From the NCBI GenBank assembly GCA_945957175.1, contig CAMFJL010000003.1, positions 62,001 through 126,000 of the forward strand: 64,000 nt of DNA, written 5' to 3'. This DNA is from an uncultured Legionellales bacterium (GTDB taxonomy: Bacteria; Pseudomonadota; Gammaproteobacteria; UBA1113). The notes below the pieces were generated by a model. The model was given only the letters and a program-made list of their open reading frames with translations, had not been told where the DNA came from and ran no database searches. This document shows, one piece after another, positions 42,398 through 52,365 of this stretch; position 1 is the first letter of the stretch, and every line of letters starts with the position of its first letter. The translations under genes were made by a program, and so were the position numbers.

Positions 42398-44122
42398 CTA
42401 AGCTGCCTTTGTAATGAGCCAATCTTCTAGCATTAAATACTCTAAATCTGAACCTAAGAACATATTAAGCGCATCATCTGGTGAACAAATCATAGGCTCG
42501 CCCCGACGATTGAGCGATGTATTAAGTACTACTGGATTGCCTGTATGTTTAGCCAGCGCCTCTATTAATGCATAATACTTTGGATTTGTTGCTTTATCGA
42601 CGATTTGAGCGCGCGCAGTACCATCTTCATGCACAACTTCTGGGATCCGTTCACGCCAGCTCGGTGCCACATCAAAGGTAAATGTCATATACGGAGACGG
42701 GTGGTCGGTTTGTAAAATCTCGGCTGCCACCGTATCTAGCATACTAGGGCAAAAGGGACGCCAACGCTCGCGATATTTGATTTGTGCATTGATTCTATCG
42801 GCAACACCACGAGATGAGGGGTTACCTAAAATGCTCCGATTACCAAGTGCTCTTGGCCCAAATTCCATCCGCCCTTGGAACCAAGCCACTGGATGGCCTT
42901 CAGCGAGTAAATCCGCCGCCATTGAAGATGGATTAGCGACTTGCTGCCACTGAATCTTATCAGCATGTGCTGCACATGCTGCTTCGCATTGTGCACTGGT
43001 ATAACTTGGGCCAAGATACGCGTGTGCCATAGGTGTAATACGTTGACCCTGGCTTGCAGCAACATAAGCCGCAGCGCCAATAGCAGTGCCAGCGTCTCCA
43101 GCAGCTGGTTGGACAAACAGGGTTTTAAGGCCAGGCATGGCCATGAGTCGTTGATTAAGTTTAACATTCAATGCAACGCCGCCGGCATAACAAAGCTGCC
43201 CTGTTTCACGAATGATATCGCCCAGATAATGCTCCACTAATTGTAAAACCGTCTTTTCCAATAATGATTGAATACTAGCTGCGTAATCGACATAGGGATC
43301 GTCAATCTCGTCACCTTGTCGTTTTTTTCCAAGCCAATTGACTAATTTTTTACTAAAGTAATATGTCTCATCTTGTTGTCGATAACGCCTTAATCCAAGC
43401 ACATTGACCAGTTTATTGTTAACTTTAATGGTTTTACCATCGGACTTTAATAAGGGCGAAAAATCGTATTTTTTAGCATCACCATAAGGTGCCATCCCCA
43501 TGACTTTAAACTCACCATCCAACATATCAAAGCCTAGAAACTGAGTCAGGGCACCATAAAGACCACCTAACGAGTCTGGGTCATAAAACTCTTTTATCTT
43601 GTGGATAACACCATGCTCACCATAGCCAAAAAAAGTGGTGGCGTATTCACCCTTACCATCGATGCCTAAAATAGCCGTTTTACCTTGAAATCCACTTAAA
43701 TGGTAGGCGCTGCTCGCATGCGCAAGATGATGTTCGACATCAACAAGACGCGTGTGACTAAGATCCATATCTAAATCTTGCATCATTGCCAAAACTCGGC
43801 GACGATTACGATAATAGCGCCGGTTAGGTGTTATCAATGCATCCAAGGCTCTATCAGGCGCGTACCAATGCCGTTTAGCGTATTGTATAGGACCATGTAA
43901 TCGCGACACCTTGGTGTAGGGCATCGCCACAATATCGACATCTTTAGCACTGATGCCTGCAAAATCAAGACAGTAACGAATAGCTTCAATGGGTAAATGA
44001 TTTTTTGCATGTTTATCACGAATAAACCGTTCCTCTTCCGCTGCCGCAATCAGCTGCCCATCAACAAATAAAGCAGCAGCAGCATCGTGAGATACCATGC
44101 CAGCAATACCTAAAATAATCAT
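42398..44122 (-). CDS. NodU/CmcH-family carbamoyltransferase
   Basis: A 574-residue enzyme. The N-terminal Kae1-like domain has ILGIAGMVSHDAAAALFVDG, the metal-binding His cluster VEHHLAHASSAYH and GIDGKGEYATTFFG. The C-terminal domain has MEFGPRALGNRSILGNPSS and ERWRPFCPSML. It transfers carbamoyl from carbamoyl phosphate to a hydroxyl group. By comparison with the P. aeruginosa waa/wap locus, whose last gene is a carbamoyltransferase modifying core heptose, the substrate here is probably inner-core heptose. Its ATG overlaps the preceding kinase stop by four bases. Confidence 0.9.
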   Translation of the reverse strand: MIILGIAGMVSHDAAAALFVDGQLIAAAEEERFIRDKHAKNHLPIEAIRYCLDFAGISAKDVDIVAMPYTKVSRLHGPIQYAKRHWYAPDRALDALITPNRRYYRNRRRVLAMMQDLDMDLSHTRLVDVEHHLAHASSAYHLSGFQGKTAILGIDGKGEYATTFFGYGEHGVIHKIKEFYDPDSLGGLYGALTQFLGFDMLDGEFKVMGMAPYGDAKKYDFSPLLKSDGKTIKVNNKLVNVLGLRRYRQQDETYYFSKKLVNWLGKKRQGDEIDDPYVDYAASIQSLLEKTVLQLVEHYLGDIIRETGQLCYAGGVALNVKLNQRLMAMPGLKTLFVQPAAGDAGTAIGAAAYVAASQGQRITPMAHAYLGPSYTSAQCEAACAAHADKIQWQQVANPSSMAADLLAEGHPVAWFQGRMEFGPRALGNRSILGNPSSRGVADRINAQIKYRERWRPFCPSMLDTVAAEILQTDHPSPYMTFTFDVAPSWRERIPEVVHEDGTARAQIVDKATNPKYYALIEALAKHTGNPVVLNTSLNRRGEPMICSPDDALNMFLGSDLEYLMLEDWLITKAA

Positions 44123-45462
44123 AGCTTACCCTTTTCTTTTGCTAAAGATTGTTGCAATAATTCTACCGCATTTGGCAGGTCTTGAAAATCAAGAAGCAGA
44201 TCGCGCCAGTTCTTTAAACTAGCTTTACGTAAATCCATATTAAACCGATGTAGCTTCACTGCCTCAAAACCAGATAAAAATACACGTCCTTGAGCATTCA
44301 CTACGAAATAATGGGCGTGCAAACGATAGAAGCTCAAACGTAATTGTTGTAATCGCAAATAAATACGAACAGCTTGTGCTACAACATCTTGCCATACAGT
44401 TAATGTTTGTGCATGTGCTTTAAGAAAATCTTTCATTACAATGGATGGTTGTGTGATATACCACGAGTGACTGTCATAGGCATTGTTAGCAATTTTCATA
44501 GCAACCATGGATACAACAGGTACCTGTTGCGATGAGAACAGTTGATGATATTGCCATTGCCTTAATAAGGCTTCTTTAGATAACTTCTTATGTGTTTCTT
44601 GTTTAATGACACCATCCATTATCGTGGTTCTAATCAATAAATCTTGCTTATCATGAAATAGGCTTTTTGCATCATTGAATGTTACGCATGATTTCTTATA
44701 ATACCCATGGTAATGTTGATCTTTAATAAGACCAAAAGCGCTGCATTCGCGCTGAGTTTTTTGTAAAAATTCGTGTTGTTTTTTATAGATAATTTTTTCT
44801 ACACATTTTTTAATTTTATTTTTATCGATATCTTTGAGATTCAACAATTGATCAAGTGTAATTTCTGGTACGTCACTTATGATTTGATATAGGCTTAAAG
44901 CTAAATTATATTGCTTTGAATGACAACCATGCCATCGATGATAACTAATAGCATCACCATCCACGCAGTACCATTGCTGTTGCCAGTATAAAAAATTACC
45001 ACCATGTAAATCTTTTTGGATCACTTGTCTTTGATGCATCGAGCGAATATTTTTTATAAATGATTGTGCTAATGCCAGCTTCGTTACTAACGGCGCTGTT
45101 TTAAGACAATCTGACAATGTTTTTGCACCATGTAAAAAACTCGTCATGATCATATACGTATTGGGCCAAGTATAAGCGCCCGCATAAAGGATGGTAGCCG
45201 TGGCAACCCCTTGATGCTTCAATACATCCAGGCCTTTAAGCTCACGAAGATAATGTTGCTCTGCCCGGTTTCTAGCAATAAATAGCTTAACAACCACCCA
45301 TTGGCCCACGTGGTTCGCCAATAACGTGATACGCTTGCCTGGTAAATGACGCAAATAAGCGATAACCCACAAAGGTTTGCCGTTAACAAAACGAAGCACA
45401 AAAGGACATTTAGCAGATGCTAGTGATTCTGAAGACGTGATAGTTTTAACAAGCTCACGCAC
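44119..45462 (-). CDS. LPS/sugar kinase-like protein with an active-looking and a degenerate kinase half
   Basis: A 447-residue protein of two protein-kinase-like halves. The first (about 35-235) has the catalytic loop QKDLHGGNF (Asp at about 151) and a DFG-like VDGDAIS near 167. The second (about 255-445) keeps the fold pattern but the catalytic loop reads YRLHAHYFVVN and the metal site SGFEAVKL, both without the needed Asp/Asn pair. It probably phosphorylates core sugars like the WapQ-type kinases of Pseudomonas; the second half may be structural. Its start overlaps the upstream kinase gene by eight bases. Confidence 0.78.
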   Translation of the reverse strand: MRELVKTITSSESLASAKCPFVLRFVNGKPLWVIAYLRHLPGKRITLLANHVGQWVVVKLFIARNRAEQHYLRELKGLDVLKHQGVATATILYAGAYTWPNTYMIMTSFLHGAKTLSDCLKTAPLVTKLALAQSFIKNIRSMHQRQVIQKDLHGGNFLYWQQQWYCVDGDAISYHRWHGCHSKQYNLALSLYQIISDVPEITLDQLLNLKDIDKNKIKKCVEKIIYKKQHEFLQKTQRECSAFGLIKDQHYHGYYKKSCVTFNDAKSLFHDKQDLLIRTTIMDGVIKQETHKKLSKEALLRQWQYHQLFSSQQVPVVSMVAMKIANNAYDSHSWYITQPSIVMKDFLKAHAQTLTVWQDVVAQAVRIYLRLQQLRLSFYRLHAHYFVVNAQGRVFLSGFEAVKLHRFNMDLRKASLKNWRDLLLDFQDLPNAVELLQQSLAKEKGKL

Positions 45463-46303
45463 CGGCCAGCTTTAGCCTATTACGATGAAATAAAGCCTGG
45501 CGTATGGTTTTGCTGATACGCCGACGACTCTTAAATGCCCGCAATTCTTGTACCAACTTAAAATCTTCGGGTGTAACTTTCTCAATCTGCAAGTAACACT
45601 TTAAAAAGTGATAAAAATAACGTGCAGGAAGGTGCCGACATTTAAAATATACACTCGCTAAATCATTCATGATTCGATGACGTTTTCGATAAACCCGTCT
45701 GGCAACTTCAAAGTCAATCAAGCGAACATCCGATGTTTTTGCAGCTTCATCATAATTAATAAAAATATGCTTTAGCTTAAATGCGCCATGGCGAATACCC
45801 AGATCATGAATTTTTCTAATGGATATCGCTATTTTTTCTACAATTGCTTTACACGTCATATCGTTAGGTAAGCCTTCTCGTTGCCAAAGATCGAGTAAAT
45901 TTTCAAGAGAGCGATACCCTATCAACGCCTGGGTGACAAAAACAGCGCGTTGATATTTATTGTTGAGTTGCATATCAAAGAAAAGTGGCGTGACGACAGG
46001 GACACCATGCATTTGTAAATAAAGAATGGTGCGCGCTTCACGGTGAAACGTTGGCAGTTTCGAGAAAGGACGGGTAACCGGTCGATAAGTATGATTCTCT
46101 TGGCGTTTAATGTATACCAGCGTACTAGGATCCTGGGCATCAAGCTGACCACTGACGACACCACTCCAACCACCTCGACGACTATTAGGTTCTTCAACCC
46201 AGGGTAATTGCACCTGCCATAGCTGTTCAAAGTTGGCGAGGTCTGCTGCCGCAAACTTCTGTGCCCAGGTCGATTCAGCATAGAAAAATTCTTGATATGA
46301 CAC
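45455..46303 (-). CDS. InaA/WapP-like lipopolysaccharide kinase
   Basis: A 282-residue kinase-fold protein. The N-terminus has the RGGWSGV glycine-rich segment and VYIKRQENHTYR with the ATP-binding Lys. REARTILYLQMHGVPVVTPL follows, then the catalytic loop RHGAFKLKHIFIN and the metal motif VRLIDFEVARR. Replacement of HRD by HG-x-x-x-x-KH is typical of the InaA group of LPS-associated kinases. It phosphorylates a core heptose by inference from neighbours. There are 118 bases between it and the upstream fusion gene. Confidence 0.82.
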   Translation of the reverse strand: MSYQEFFYAESTWAQKFAAADLANFEQLWQVQLPWVEEPNSRRGGWSGVVSGQLDAQDPSTLVYIKRQENHTYRPVTRPFSKLPTFHREARTILYLQMHGVPVVTPLFFDMQLNNKYQRAVFVTQALIGYRSLENLLDLWQREGLPNDMTCKAIVEKIAISIRKIHDLGIRHGAFKLKHIFINYDEAAKTSDVRLIDFEVARRVYRKRHRIMNDLASVYFKCRHLPARYFYHFLKCYLQIEKVTPEDFKLVQELRAFKSRRRISKTIRQALFHRNRLKLAGA

Positions 46304-46421
46304 TGCACTATTCTCCCGTCAATGGATAGTGTATTATAACAAATCTGTTGTTATATTAACAATCATTTTGAACTGGAAGGCAACGATACTTAGTTACTCT
46401 TGGAAGAACCCAGGATGCTCG

Positions 46422-48461
46422 CTAGCTTTGTACTGCTTTCATGCGCTTGAGTATATCTCTTAACCAATCATTAGAGGGAGTTTTCAAATTCAATCGATAT
46501 TCTCTTTGACGCAATCGCAATGTTTTTTGCAATGTTTTCTTCCAAAACCGTATGTTGTCCATATAATGCTTTCGCCATGGCATACCTACATATGCCTCTA
46601 TAAATCGGCATAAATCTCTAGATGTTAAAGCAATTTGCCAACCTGAATATAATAAAGCACTTAAATCTTTTATTTTCCATCTTGCTGGAATACGTGCATA
46701 ATATTGTGAGCGATGCAGATCCATCACCCATAGATTTAGATTATCTATCGAACCCCTTTGAAGTTTCTTATTTGGCTCTATCCAAAAATGACATAAGTAA
46801 CAATCTCGATGATTCATACCGTGGTGATGCATGATCCGAAGTGTCACTGCCAGTTGTGTAATCACAGCAAGTTTCATTTCTCTAGATGGCTTTCTCATAA
46901 GCCAGTCTTTGCAATAATCTTCTAAACTAATACCGGGGAGTGCATGAGTCATCATAAATGATCGTGGATTTATCTTATGCTCCACACCAAAACCCGCGAT
47001 ATCGAGTGTTGGGACTTGTAGCGCCTGCAGGCGATTAACAGCATTATATTCAGGTAAGACACCGATATCATCACGCTTTAACAAACGTGATTTTAGTGCT
47101 TGATAATATGACGTTGGTAAAAAACGCTTAATATAATATCGACATGGATCGTTATCATGCTTCATATCAATACATAAGGTTTCTCGCTCTGCAATTTTGC
47201 GTGCAACTTGACCTTGTAAATCAAAAATAGCAGACCAATCAAATTGTATCTCTTGTTTCTCAGCCTTAAGTAGCTGAGGATATTTGTCAGCAATCTCTGA
47301 TAATAGCCAACCTTCTTGCGTTATTTTCTTAGTACGTAATAACATTGTCTGATCTGAGCGAGTGATTTTTGCTTCAATCAATGTAAGTACACGCTTAGGC
47401 ATGGATGCCAGATCAAGGCTTGCTAAATAATGAATCATCTCTGATGAACTACGAAAATCGCTGGACAGCATGTTAGCCAAATGATGTGTTAAGGCGTGCT
47501 TTGCGAAGGGCTCATCTAGCACAATGCCCGCTTTTGCCTGCATAACATGCGCCGCATAACCACAAACAGCTGTTGTAAGCACCGGCAATCCTGAGGCAAT
47601 CGCTTCTAATAATACATTACCCGTATTTTCTGCATAGGCTGGATGTAATAATACATCAGCTGCAGCCATCCATTGTGGAACATCACTGCGACCGCCAATA
47701 AAATGAACGCGATGGCTGATATTTAATGTCGCTGCTAAACGCTTAAATGTCCGTGGATTATCTTGGCCTATGATAATAAATTCGGTGACACTTGCAAGTT
47801 CAGACGGCAGCGCTGCAAAGGCTTTTAAGCTTCTATCTAGACCTTTCGTACGAAATCCCGAGCCCACATGTAGCATCCACTTATGCTGCGTATTTAAATG
47901 AAGCTCTTGCGCAAACTGCTGACGACATAAATCTCTGTCATGGCCTTGATAATGGCTGATATTAAGCCAAGGAGGCAGTAAATGAAATCGTTGCGAGGGT
48001 GTTAAATAGTTTGCTTGAAATTGTTCTATCTGCTTATGTGATAATGCTAGAATCTCAGTTTGACTTGCTCTTGAAAACACGTTCGCCTCAAATTGTGCGA
48101 AATAACGATAACGTGGTATATAACGTTGCCATGTTTGGTATTTTGCTAAAAAACAAGGATCTGCTGCATAATAAAAATCAAGATTGGGTATTTTATTAAA
48201 TCCGATAACTGCTTGATATGTCTTATTTTCTCGATGCTGTGAAAATACATTGACAAAATGACAATAACGTTGGTGATTACTCATGCCTTGCGATGGAATA
48301 ATAATAACGTTAATACCCGCTGGTTTTTCACCTTCCCAACTCATGGTATAAACGTCAACAACAAAACCTCGTGCGAGTGCTTCTGTTGCTATACCTAAAA
48401 AATCTCGCTGTAAACCACCAAACGGAAAATATTTAAAAAGAACGAAAGCTAAGCGGGGCAT
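46422..48461 (-). CDS. WaaG-like glycosyltransferase fused to WaaP-like heptose kinase
   Basis: A 679-residue fusion. Residues about 1-375 are a GT4 glycosyltransferase like WaaG/RfaG: FVLFKYFPFGGLQRDFLGIA, VIGFNKIPNLDFYYAADPCF, LHVGSGFRTKGLDRSLKAF and the nucleotide-sugar site HPAYAENTGNVLLEAIASG. Residues about 400-679 are a WaaP/RfaP kinase: YYIKRFLP, MTHALPG, GMNHRDCYLCHF (catalytic His-Arg-Asp near 550) and VMDLHRSQYYARIPARWKIKDL. In most bacteria these are separate adjacent genes. One chain could glucosylate and phosphorylate inner-core heptose I. Its start overlaps the waaF stop by 13 bases. Confidence 0.88.
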   Translation of the reverse strand: MPRLAFVLFKYFPFGGLQRDFLGIATEALARGFVVDVYTMSWEGEKPAGINVIIIPSQGMSNHQRYCHFVNVFSQHRENKTYQAVIGFNKIPNLDFYYAADPCFLAKYQTWQRYIPRYRYFAQFEANVFSRASQTEILALSHKQIEQFQANYLTPSQRFHLLPPWLNISHYQGHDRDLCRQQFAQELHLNTQHKWMLHVGSGFRTKGLDRSLKAFAALPSELASVTEFIIIGQDNPRTFKRLAATLNISHRVHFIGGRSDVPQWMAAADVLLHPAYAENTGNVLLEAIASGLPVLTTAVCGYAAHVMQAKAGIVLDEPFAKHALTHHLANMLSSDFRSSSEMIHYLASLDLASMPKRVLTLIEAKITRSDQTMLLRTKKITQEGWLLSEIADKYPQLLKAEKQEIQFDWSAIFDLQGQVARKIAERETLCIDMKHDNDPCRYYIKRFLPTSYYQALKSRLLKRDDIGVLPEYNAVNRLQALQVPTLDIAGFGVEHKINPRSFMMTHALPGISLEDYCKDWLMRKPSREMKLAVITQLAVTLRIMHHHGMNHRDCYLCHFWIEPNKKLQRGSIDNLNLWVMDLHRSQYYARIPARWKIKDLSALLYSGWQIALTSRDLCRFIEAYVGMPWRKHYMDNIRFWKKTLQKTLRLRQREYRLNLKTPSNDWLRDILKRMKAVQS

Positions 48462-49507
48462 GTATGCGGCTCAAGTAGATTATCTAATGCAGCAATAACT
48501 TGCTTTGCCTCTGTGCTCGTTAGACATTGATAATGACCAAAGCGACAGGTTCGCTCAAAACATGGGCTACAACTTAAATGATTCGGCTTCAAAATCGCCG
48601 CTTTAGGTGTTAGCGGTGGCGTAAAACTTGGTGCTGAGCTTCCATAAATTGCGACCAAGGGTCTTCCCAAAGCAGCTGCAACATGCATTAAACCTGAATC
48701 ATTCGTAACAACCGCTTGCACTTGTGCTAACACATCGATAACCTCGGTCAGGCTGGTTTTGCCCGCAAGATTAAAACATTCAACACCACTGCCATCGGCA
48801 ATACTCGTATTGATTGCCACATCTTTAGGACCACCCAGTAACCACACCTGCCACCCCTGCATAACATAATGCCTTGCAATACTTGCAAAATGCGCAGCTG
48901 GCCATTGTTTCGCAGGACCATACTCAGCACCTGGGCAAAGCGCCAATACCGGCTTATCGAGAGTCAGAGCTAATTTTGTTCGGATATCTGACTGTTTTGA
49001 TACGGTTGTCACCAGCTTAGGTGTTGGTGTTATTGTTGGCAAACTCACACGCGATGGATACGCCAGTGCTAAAAATCGCTCAACCATCAATGGATACTTT
49101 TGCTTATCCAGCAAGCGCACCTCATTTAATAATCCATAGCGCCATTCTCCACGCCAACCAATGCGTTTAGGTATTTTAGCCAGCCAGGGGATAAGCGCTG
49201 ACTTCCATGAGTTAGGTAAGACATAAGCAACATCATAATGTTGCTGACGTATTTGTTGAGCCAATGTGCGTCTCACTTGCCAATGAAATTGGCCATGGCC
49301 CACAGGTAACGTTATCGTTTGTCTGACTTCTGGCATGCGACTGAGGACTGGTGCTGTCGCTGGCGGTGCTAACACATCGATGATAGCGTTTTGTTTGATA
49401 AGCTCGGCCAGCATTGGCTGAATCATAACGGTATCACCTAACCATGCCGGCGCAAGCACTAAAATGGTTAACGGCTTACCGGATGGCGATGCGGTTTGGC
49501 CTAACAT
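48449..49507 (-). CDS. waaF: ADP-heptose:LPS heptosyltransferase II
   Basis: A 352-residue GT9 enzyme adding heptose II to the LPS inner core. Motifs are ILVLAPAWLGDTVMIQPML, YDVAYVLPNSWKSALIPWLA, RIGWRGEWRY, LCPGAEYGPAKQWP, VVTNDSGLMHVAAALGRPLV and the Cys-rich SCSPCFERTCRFGHYQCL tail typical of WaaF. It heads the minus-strand LPS set, five bases after the small zinc-finger gene. Confidence 0.94.
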   Translation of the reverse strand: MLGQTASPSGKPLTILVLAPAWLGDTVMIQPMLAELIKQNAIIDVLAPPATAPVLSRMPEVRQTITLPVGHGQFHWQVRRTLAQQIRQQHYDVAYVLPNSWKSALIPWLAKIPKRIGWRGEWRYGLLNEVRLLDKQKYPLMVERFLALAYPSRVSLPTITPTPKLVTTVSKQSDIRTKLALTLDKPVLALCPGAEYGPAKQWPAAHFASIARHYVMQGWQVWLLGGPKDVAINTSIADGSGVECFNLAGKTSLTEVIDVLAQVQAVVTNDSGLMHVAAALGRPLVAIYGSSAPSFTPPLTPKAAILKPNHLSCSPCFERTCRFGHYQCLTSTEAKQVIAALDNLLEPHTCPA

Positions 49508-49512
49508 GGTAT

Positions 49513-49722
49513 TTACACCTTTTCGTCAACAGGCGCGTCAATTAGCACATACAACGCGTCACAGTAAGGGCAGACTGCGCGCCCCGTCGCTTCAATAGGC
49601 AAATACACGCGTGGATGGCTATCCCATAATCGCTGTGCCGGCATAGGGCAACTTAAAGGTAAATCGTGCTGGCTTACTTCATAGCGCCTTTGTGCATTGG
49701 GCGTATCCGATGATGCTGTCAT
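49513..49722 (-). CDS. zf-CHCC zinc-finger protein
   Basis: About 69 residues. One Cys (LSCPMP), a His (DSHPRVYLPI) and two Cys (VCPYCDALY) form the CHCC zinc-finger pattern found in small proteobacterial proteins and in the NDUFS6 subunit of complex I. Function is unknown. The ATG at 49722 is preferred over one three codons upstream because AGGT lies about 10 bases before it. Small genes of this family are often found beside waaF. Confidence 0.85.
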   Translation of the reverse strand: MTASSDTPNAQRRYEVSQHDLPLSCPMPAQRLWDSHPRVYLPIEATGRAVCPYCDALYVLIDAPVDEKV

Positions 49723-49838
49723 ATGTAACATAACCTATGTCAAGTGACTTTAGAACTGCCTAGTTTACCACTTTTAGAGACTTTTTTCCAATATCTAGTA
49801 ACAGACTCGCCTATTTCGTGCAAGCAACACACGCCAAT

Positions 49839-49866
49839 AAAAAAGGCACCGAATAGTGCCTTTTTT
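49839..49866 (-). terminator. terminator of the ribosomal protein run
   Basis: GGCAC (49845-49849), loop CGAATA and GTGCC (49856-49860), flanked by A-run and T-run, so it can act from both sides. It lies 18 bases after the rplQ stop codon. Confidence 0.93.
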
Positions 49867-49883
49867 GTATCAAGCCATACTGA

Positions 49884-50252
49884 TTATTCAGCAACAGGGC
49901 GGTCAACCAATTCAATAATGGCCATAGGTGCCGCATCCCCTTGACGAAAACCACACTTAAGTACGCGGGTATAACCACCCGGACGACCTTGATAACGTGC
50001 AGCAATCTCGGTAAACAACTTACGCACAATCGTTTCATCACGAAGCTTAGCAAATGCCATCCGACGACGAGCAACGCTATCTTCTTTACTTAACGTGATT
50101 AAACGCTCAACGACACCACGTAGATCTTTTGCTTTAGGCAATGTTGTCTTAATGATTTCGTGCGTTAATAATGCCACCGCCATATTTTTAAACATCGCTT
50201 TACGGTGGCTACTGGTTCGGCTAAATTTACGATGAGCTTTACGGTGACGCAT
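49884..50252 (-). CDS. rplQ: 50S ribosomal protein L17
   Basis: A 122-residue L17 with the start [30 protein letters not shown] and [20 protein letters not shown]. Last gene of the alpha operon, 10 bases after rpoA, followed by an intrinsic terminator. GGAAA precedes the ATG. Confidence 0.98.
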   Translation of the reverse strand: MRHRKAHRKFSRTSSHRKAMFKNMAVALLTHEIIKTTLPKAKDLRGVVERLITLSKEDSVARRRMAFAKLRDETIVRKLFTEIAARYQGRPGGYTRVLKCGFRQGDAAPMAIIELVDRPVAE

Positions 50253-50262
50253 AACTTATTTC

Positions 50263-51288
50263 CTATTCATCTGATTCGTTATCAATCGCAGTTGCGACGA
50301 TGGTTTCTTTTAAATGTGCTGGTGGCCAATTATCTAATTTCATACCTAACGATAATGACTGTGCAGCTAACACACCTTTAATTTCGGTCAATGATTTTTT
50401 ACCAAGATTAGGTGTCTTTAACAACTCATTTTCTGCACGCTGAACTAAATCACCCACGTAGAAAATGTTTTCCGCTTTAAGACAATTCGTTGAACGTACT
50501 GTTAATTCTAAATCTTCAATAGGACGCAGCAAGATAGGATCAAACTCTTGCGATTTAGCTGACGAACGACGAACAGGCTCTTGTTTTAATTCTACGAACG
50601 CAGCAAGCTGCTGTTGTAAAATCGTTGCAGAGCGACGGATAGCTTCTTCAGGTTCAATGCTTCCATCGGTCTCCAAATCAATAATAAGCTTATCAAGATT
50701 CGTGCGTTGCTCAACACGCGCACTATCAACAGAATAGCTCACACGATTAACTGGGCTAAATGACGCATCTAATTGCAATACACCAACTGGCTTCATCACT
50801 TCTTCATCACGCACTTGGCCTGCAACACTGTGATAACCACGACCACGCTGGACTTTTACCACCATGTGCAATTTACCTTTATCCGATAACGTTGCAATCA
50901 CATGATCGGGATTAATAATCGTGATAGATGCATCAGGTGCAAAATCAGCAGCAGTCACGACACCAGGGCCTGACTTTGTTAATTCTAAAGTTGCCTCATC
51001 TTTGTCATCTAGCTTAAATGAGATACCTTTGAGGTTAAGCAGGATATCAATAACGTCTTCTTGAACGCCTTCAAGGGTGCTATATTCATGCAAAACACCA
51101 TCAATGCTTGCTTCTACAACCGCACAGCCTGGCATTGAAGATAATAAAATACGACGTAAGGCATTACCTAAAGTATGACCGTAACCACGCTCAAGCGGCT
51201 GTAAAGTCACACGTGAGCGAAAACGGTCAAGTGATTCAACTTCAATCGTCCGTGGCGTTAAAAAATCAGTAACATGGTGAGTAGTCAT
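50263..51288 (-). CDS. rpoA: RNA polymerase alpha subunit
   Basis: A 341-residue alpha subunit. The N-terminal assembly domain has [20 protein letters not shown] and the acidic loop after GVQEDV. The C-terminal domain (about 255-320) has [20 protein letters not shown] and [16 protein letters not shown], which contact UP-elements and activators. The C-terminal tail (DNESDE) is acidic. It sits between rpsD and rplQ as usual. Confidence 0.98.
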   Translation of the reverse strand: MTTHHVTDFLTPRTIEVESLDRFRSRVTLQPLERGYGHTLGNALRRILLSSMPGCAVVEASIDGVLHEYSTLEGVQEDVIDILLNLKGISFKLDDKDEATLELTKSGPGVVTAADFAPDASITIINPDHVIATLSDKGKLHMVVKVQRGRGYHSVAGQVRDEEVMKPVGVLQLDASFSPVNRVSYSVDSARVEQRTNLDKLIIDLETDGSIEPEEAIRRSATILQQQLAAFVELKQEPVRRSSAKSQEFDPILLRPIEDLELTVRSTNCLKAENIFYVGDLVQRAENELLKTPNLGKKSLTEIKGVLAAQSLSLGMKLDNWPPAHLKETIVATAIDNESDE

Positions 51289-51313
51289 GCGAAGGTATCT
51301 CCAGTTTCAGTGA

Positions 51314-51937
51314 TTAGCGTGAGTAAAACTCAACAACTAAATTCACGTTAATATTGTCAAGACCTAAATCCGAAACATCGGGAATTCGTTTGAATTCGCC
51401 ACTAAGCTGTTTCGTATCTACGCTAACCCAATCAGGAAATCCTACTTGTTGAGCATTCTCAATTGCTGCTTGAATACGCAATTGTGCCCGTGCTTTTTCA
51501 CGAACCGCTACAACGTCACCCGTTTTGACTCGGTAGGATGGAATATTAACCACAGCATCATTGACAGTGATAGAGCAATGATTAACAAGTTGACGCGCTT
51601 CCGCACGTGTACTTGCAAATCCCATGCGATACACCACATTATCAAGGCGTTGTTCGAGCGCTTTCAGCAAATTATCGCCAGTTGAGCCTTTGACCTTTGC
51701 CGCACCAAAAAATATACGACGGAATTGTCGCTCTAATATACCGTAAATACGGCGTAATTTTTGTTTTTCGCGTAACATAGTGCCATAAGTTGACAATCGG
51801 CCCTTGCGGGTACCATGTTGCCCTGGCGGCGTGGTTATTTTACATTTTGATTCAAGCGAACGGATAGAACTTTTCAAATTCAGATCAGTGCCTTCACGTC
51901 GCGCTAATTTACATTTGGGACCTATATACTTTGCCAT
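51314..51937 (-). CDS. rpsD: 30S ribosomal protein S4
   Basis: A 207-residue S4 with [16 protein letters not shown] and the S4 RNA-binding domain [30 protein letters not shown]. It is the primary 16S binder and, in E. coli, the autoregulator of the alpha operon through a leader before rpsM. Confidence 0.98.
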   Translation of the reverse strand: MAKYIGPKCKLARREGTDLNLKSSIRSLESKCKITTPPGQHGTRKGRLSTYGTMLREKQKLRRIYGILERQFRRIFFGAAKVKGSTGDNLLKALEQRLDNVVYRMGFASTRAEARQLVNHCSITVNDAVVNIPSYRVKTGDVVAVREKARAQLRIQAAIENAQQVGFPDWVSVDTKQLSGEFKRIPDVSDLGLDNINVNLVVEFYSR

Positions 51938-51951
51938 ATCAATACTCCTAG

Positions 51952-52350
51952 TTACACGCGTCGTGCTTTACGTGGGCGGCAGCCATTATGGGGAATACCC
52001 GTGGTGTCAATGATTTGACGCACTTTGATGCCTAACGCTGCAATTGCCCGAATTGCTGATTCACGACCTTGACCAGGACCATTCACATAAACAAAAACAG
52101 AAATCATGCCGTATTCATCACGCGCTTTTGTACCTGCGCGCTCTGCTGCAATTTGTGCTGCATATGCCGTGCTTTTTCTGGATCCACGGAAACCACTACC
52201 ACCAGCGGTGGCCCAAGCTAGCGCATTACCTTGGGTATCGGTAATGGTGATGATGGTATTGTTGAAGGTGGCTTGAACATGCACAATCCCATCCGTCACT
52301 TTACGTCTAGACTTTTTCGAGCGACTCGCTTTTTCTCTCACTTTTGCCAT
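51952..52350 (-). CDS. rpsK: 30S ribosomal protein S11
   Basis: A 132-residue S11 with [37 protein letters not shown] and the C-terminal [18 protein letters not shown]. Platform protein of the 30S subunit, 14 bases before rpsD. Confidence 0.98.
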   Translation of the reverse strand: MAKVREKASRSKKSRRKVTDGIVHVQATFNNTIITITDTQGNALAWATAGGSGFRGSRKSTAYAAQIAAERAGTKARDEYGMISVFVYVNGPGQGRESAIRAIAALGIKVRQIIDTTGIPHNGCRPRKARRV

Positions 52351-52365
52351 GACTCTTATCCTACT

